Shown: positions 62,498 through 64,000 of the stretch, in pieces
Layout of the letters: every line of letters starts with the position of its first letter
How positions within the stretch are numbered: the stretch's first letter is position 1
Source: Streptomyces sp. TLI_235
GTDB lineage: Bacteria > Actinomycetota > Actinomycetes > Streptomycetales > Streptomycetaceae
NCBI GenBank assembly: GCA_002300355.1
Contig: NSGV01000003.1
Coordinates: 930,001 to 994,000 of the forward strand
Reading direction: 5' to 3'
Length of the DNA: 64,000 nt
Notes under the pieces: generated by a model
Told to the model about the DNA's origin: nothing
What the model saw: the letters and a program-made list of their open reading frames with translations, nothing else
Databases searched by the model: none
Made by a program: the position numbers and the translations under genes

Positions 62498-64000
<1,503 letters not shown>

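Overview
The window is very GC-rich, starts many genes with GTG behind purine-rich ribosome binding sites, and carries Tat/Sec exoenzymes with CBM2, CBM13 and X2/CBM46 modules, an SigE-type ECF sigma remnant and SpoIIE-type phosphatase remnants. All of this points to a chromosome segment of a soil Streptomycetaceae member (Streptomyces or Kitasatospora). No RNA gene or CRISPR array was seen.

Bases 1 to about 11,300 are a stack of mobile DNA. Two inverted copies of one IS5-family element (called IS-A here) sit at 1-1040 (cut by the window edge) and 8928-10027. Between them lies one small cargo gene (1161-1742) and a second IS5-family element (IS-B, about 1756-8924). IS-B is interrupted by an IS21-family element (1992-6962, 5-bp target duplication CGAGA) and by an IS3-family element (7031-8329, 4-bp duplication GGAC). 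The istB gene of the IS21 element is itself split by a compact 2.69-kb element (4127-6818) that encodes a large serine recombinase and two small related proteins. That element has perfect 15-bp inverted ends and a duplicated 2-bp core (GA on the recombinase strand). Removing the inserts and one copy of each duplication restores istB in frame exactly, and restores the IS-B transposase apart from one -1 frameshift site. A third IS5-family element (IS-C, from 10031) follows directly and is truncated where it meets a decayed GAF/SpoIIE phosphatase gene (11309-13125).

Bases 13,300 to 15,700 hold a secreted expansin-like protein, a broken ECF sigma factor gene and a membrane-anchored partner protein. 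From 16 kb to 64 kb the window is almost entirely a plant cell-wall polysaccharide locus. It has GH62 arabinofuranosidases at both ends, alpha-L-fucosidases of GH95 and probable GH151 type, and an esterase-GH1-GH31 operon (CE7 esterase, beta-glucosidase, YicI-like alpha-xylosidase). A GH3 enzyme is divergent from an ABC importer/LacI/GH42/GH36 operon. Then come a clan-A GH with CBM2, a GH43, tandem GH5-X2-CBM46 endoglucanases and a second GH42. A second LacI/ABC importer module with a GH63-type enzyme and two secreted clan-A GHs ending in ricin-type beta-trefoils closes the set. Together these enzymes would cover stepwise breakdown of fucogalactoxyloglucan plus arabinose- and galactose-containing side chains: secreted backbone cleavage, ABC import of oligosaccharides, then cytoplasmic trimming.

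Each of the two LacI genes has a matching pair or trio of palindromes in nearby promoter regions (AAGCGCTT type near 31.8-31.96 kb, GAAYCGATTC type near 51.3-51.5 kb). Several otherwise intact genes carry single-base deletions (GH62, GH95, solute-binding protein, GH42, phosphatase, sigma factor). Either the sequence carries uncorrected indel errors or these genes are recently decayed.
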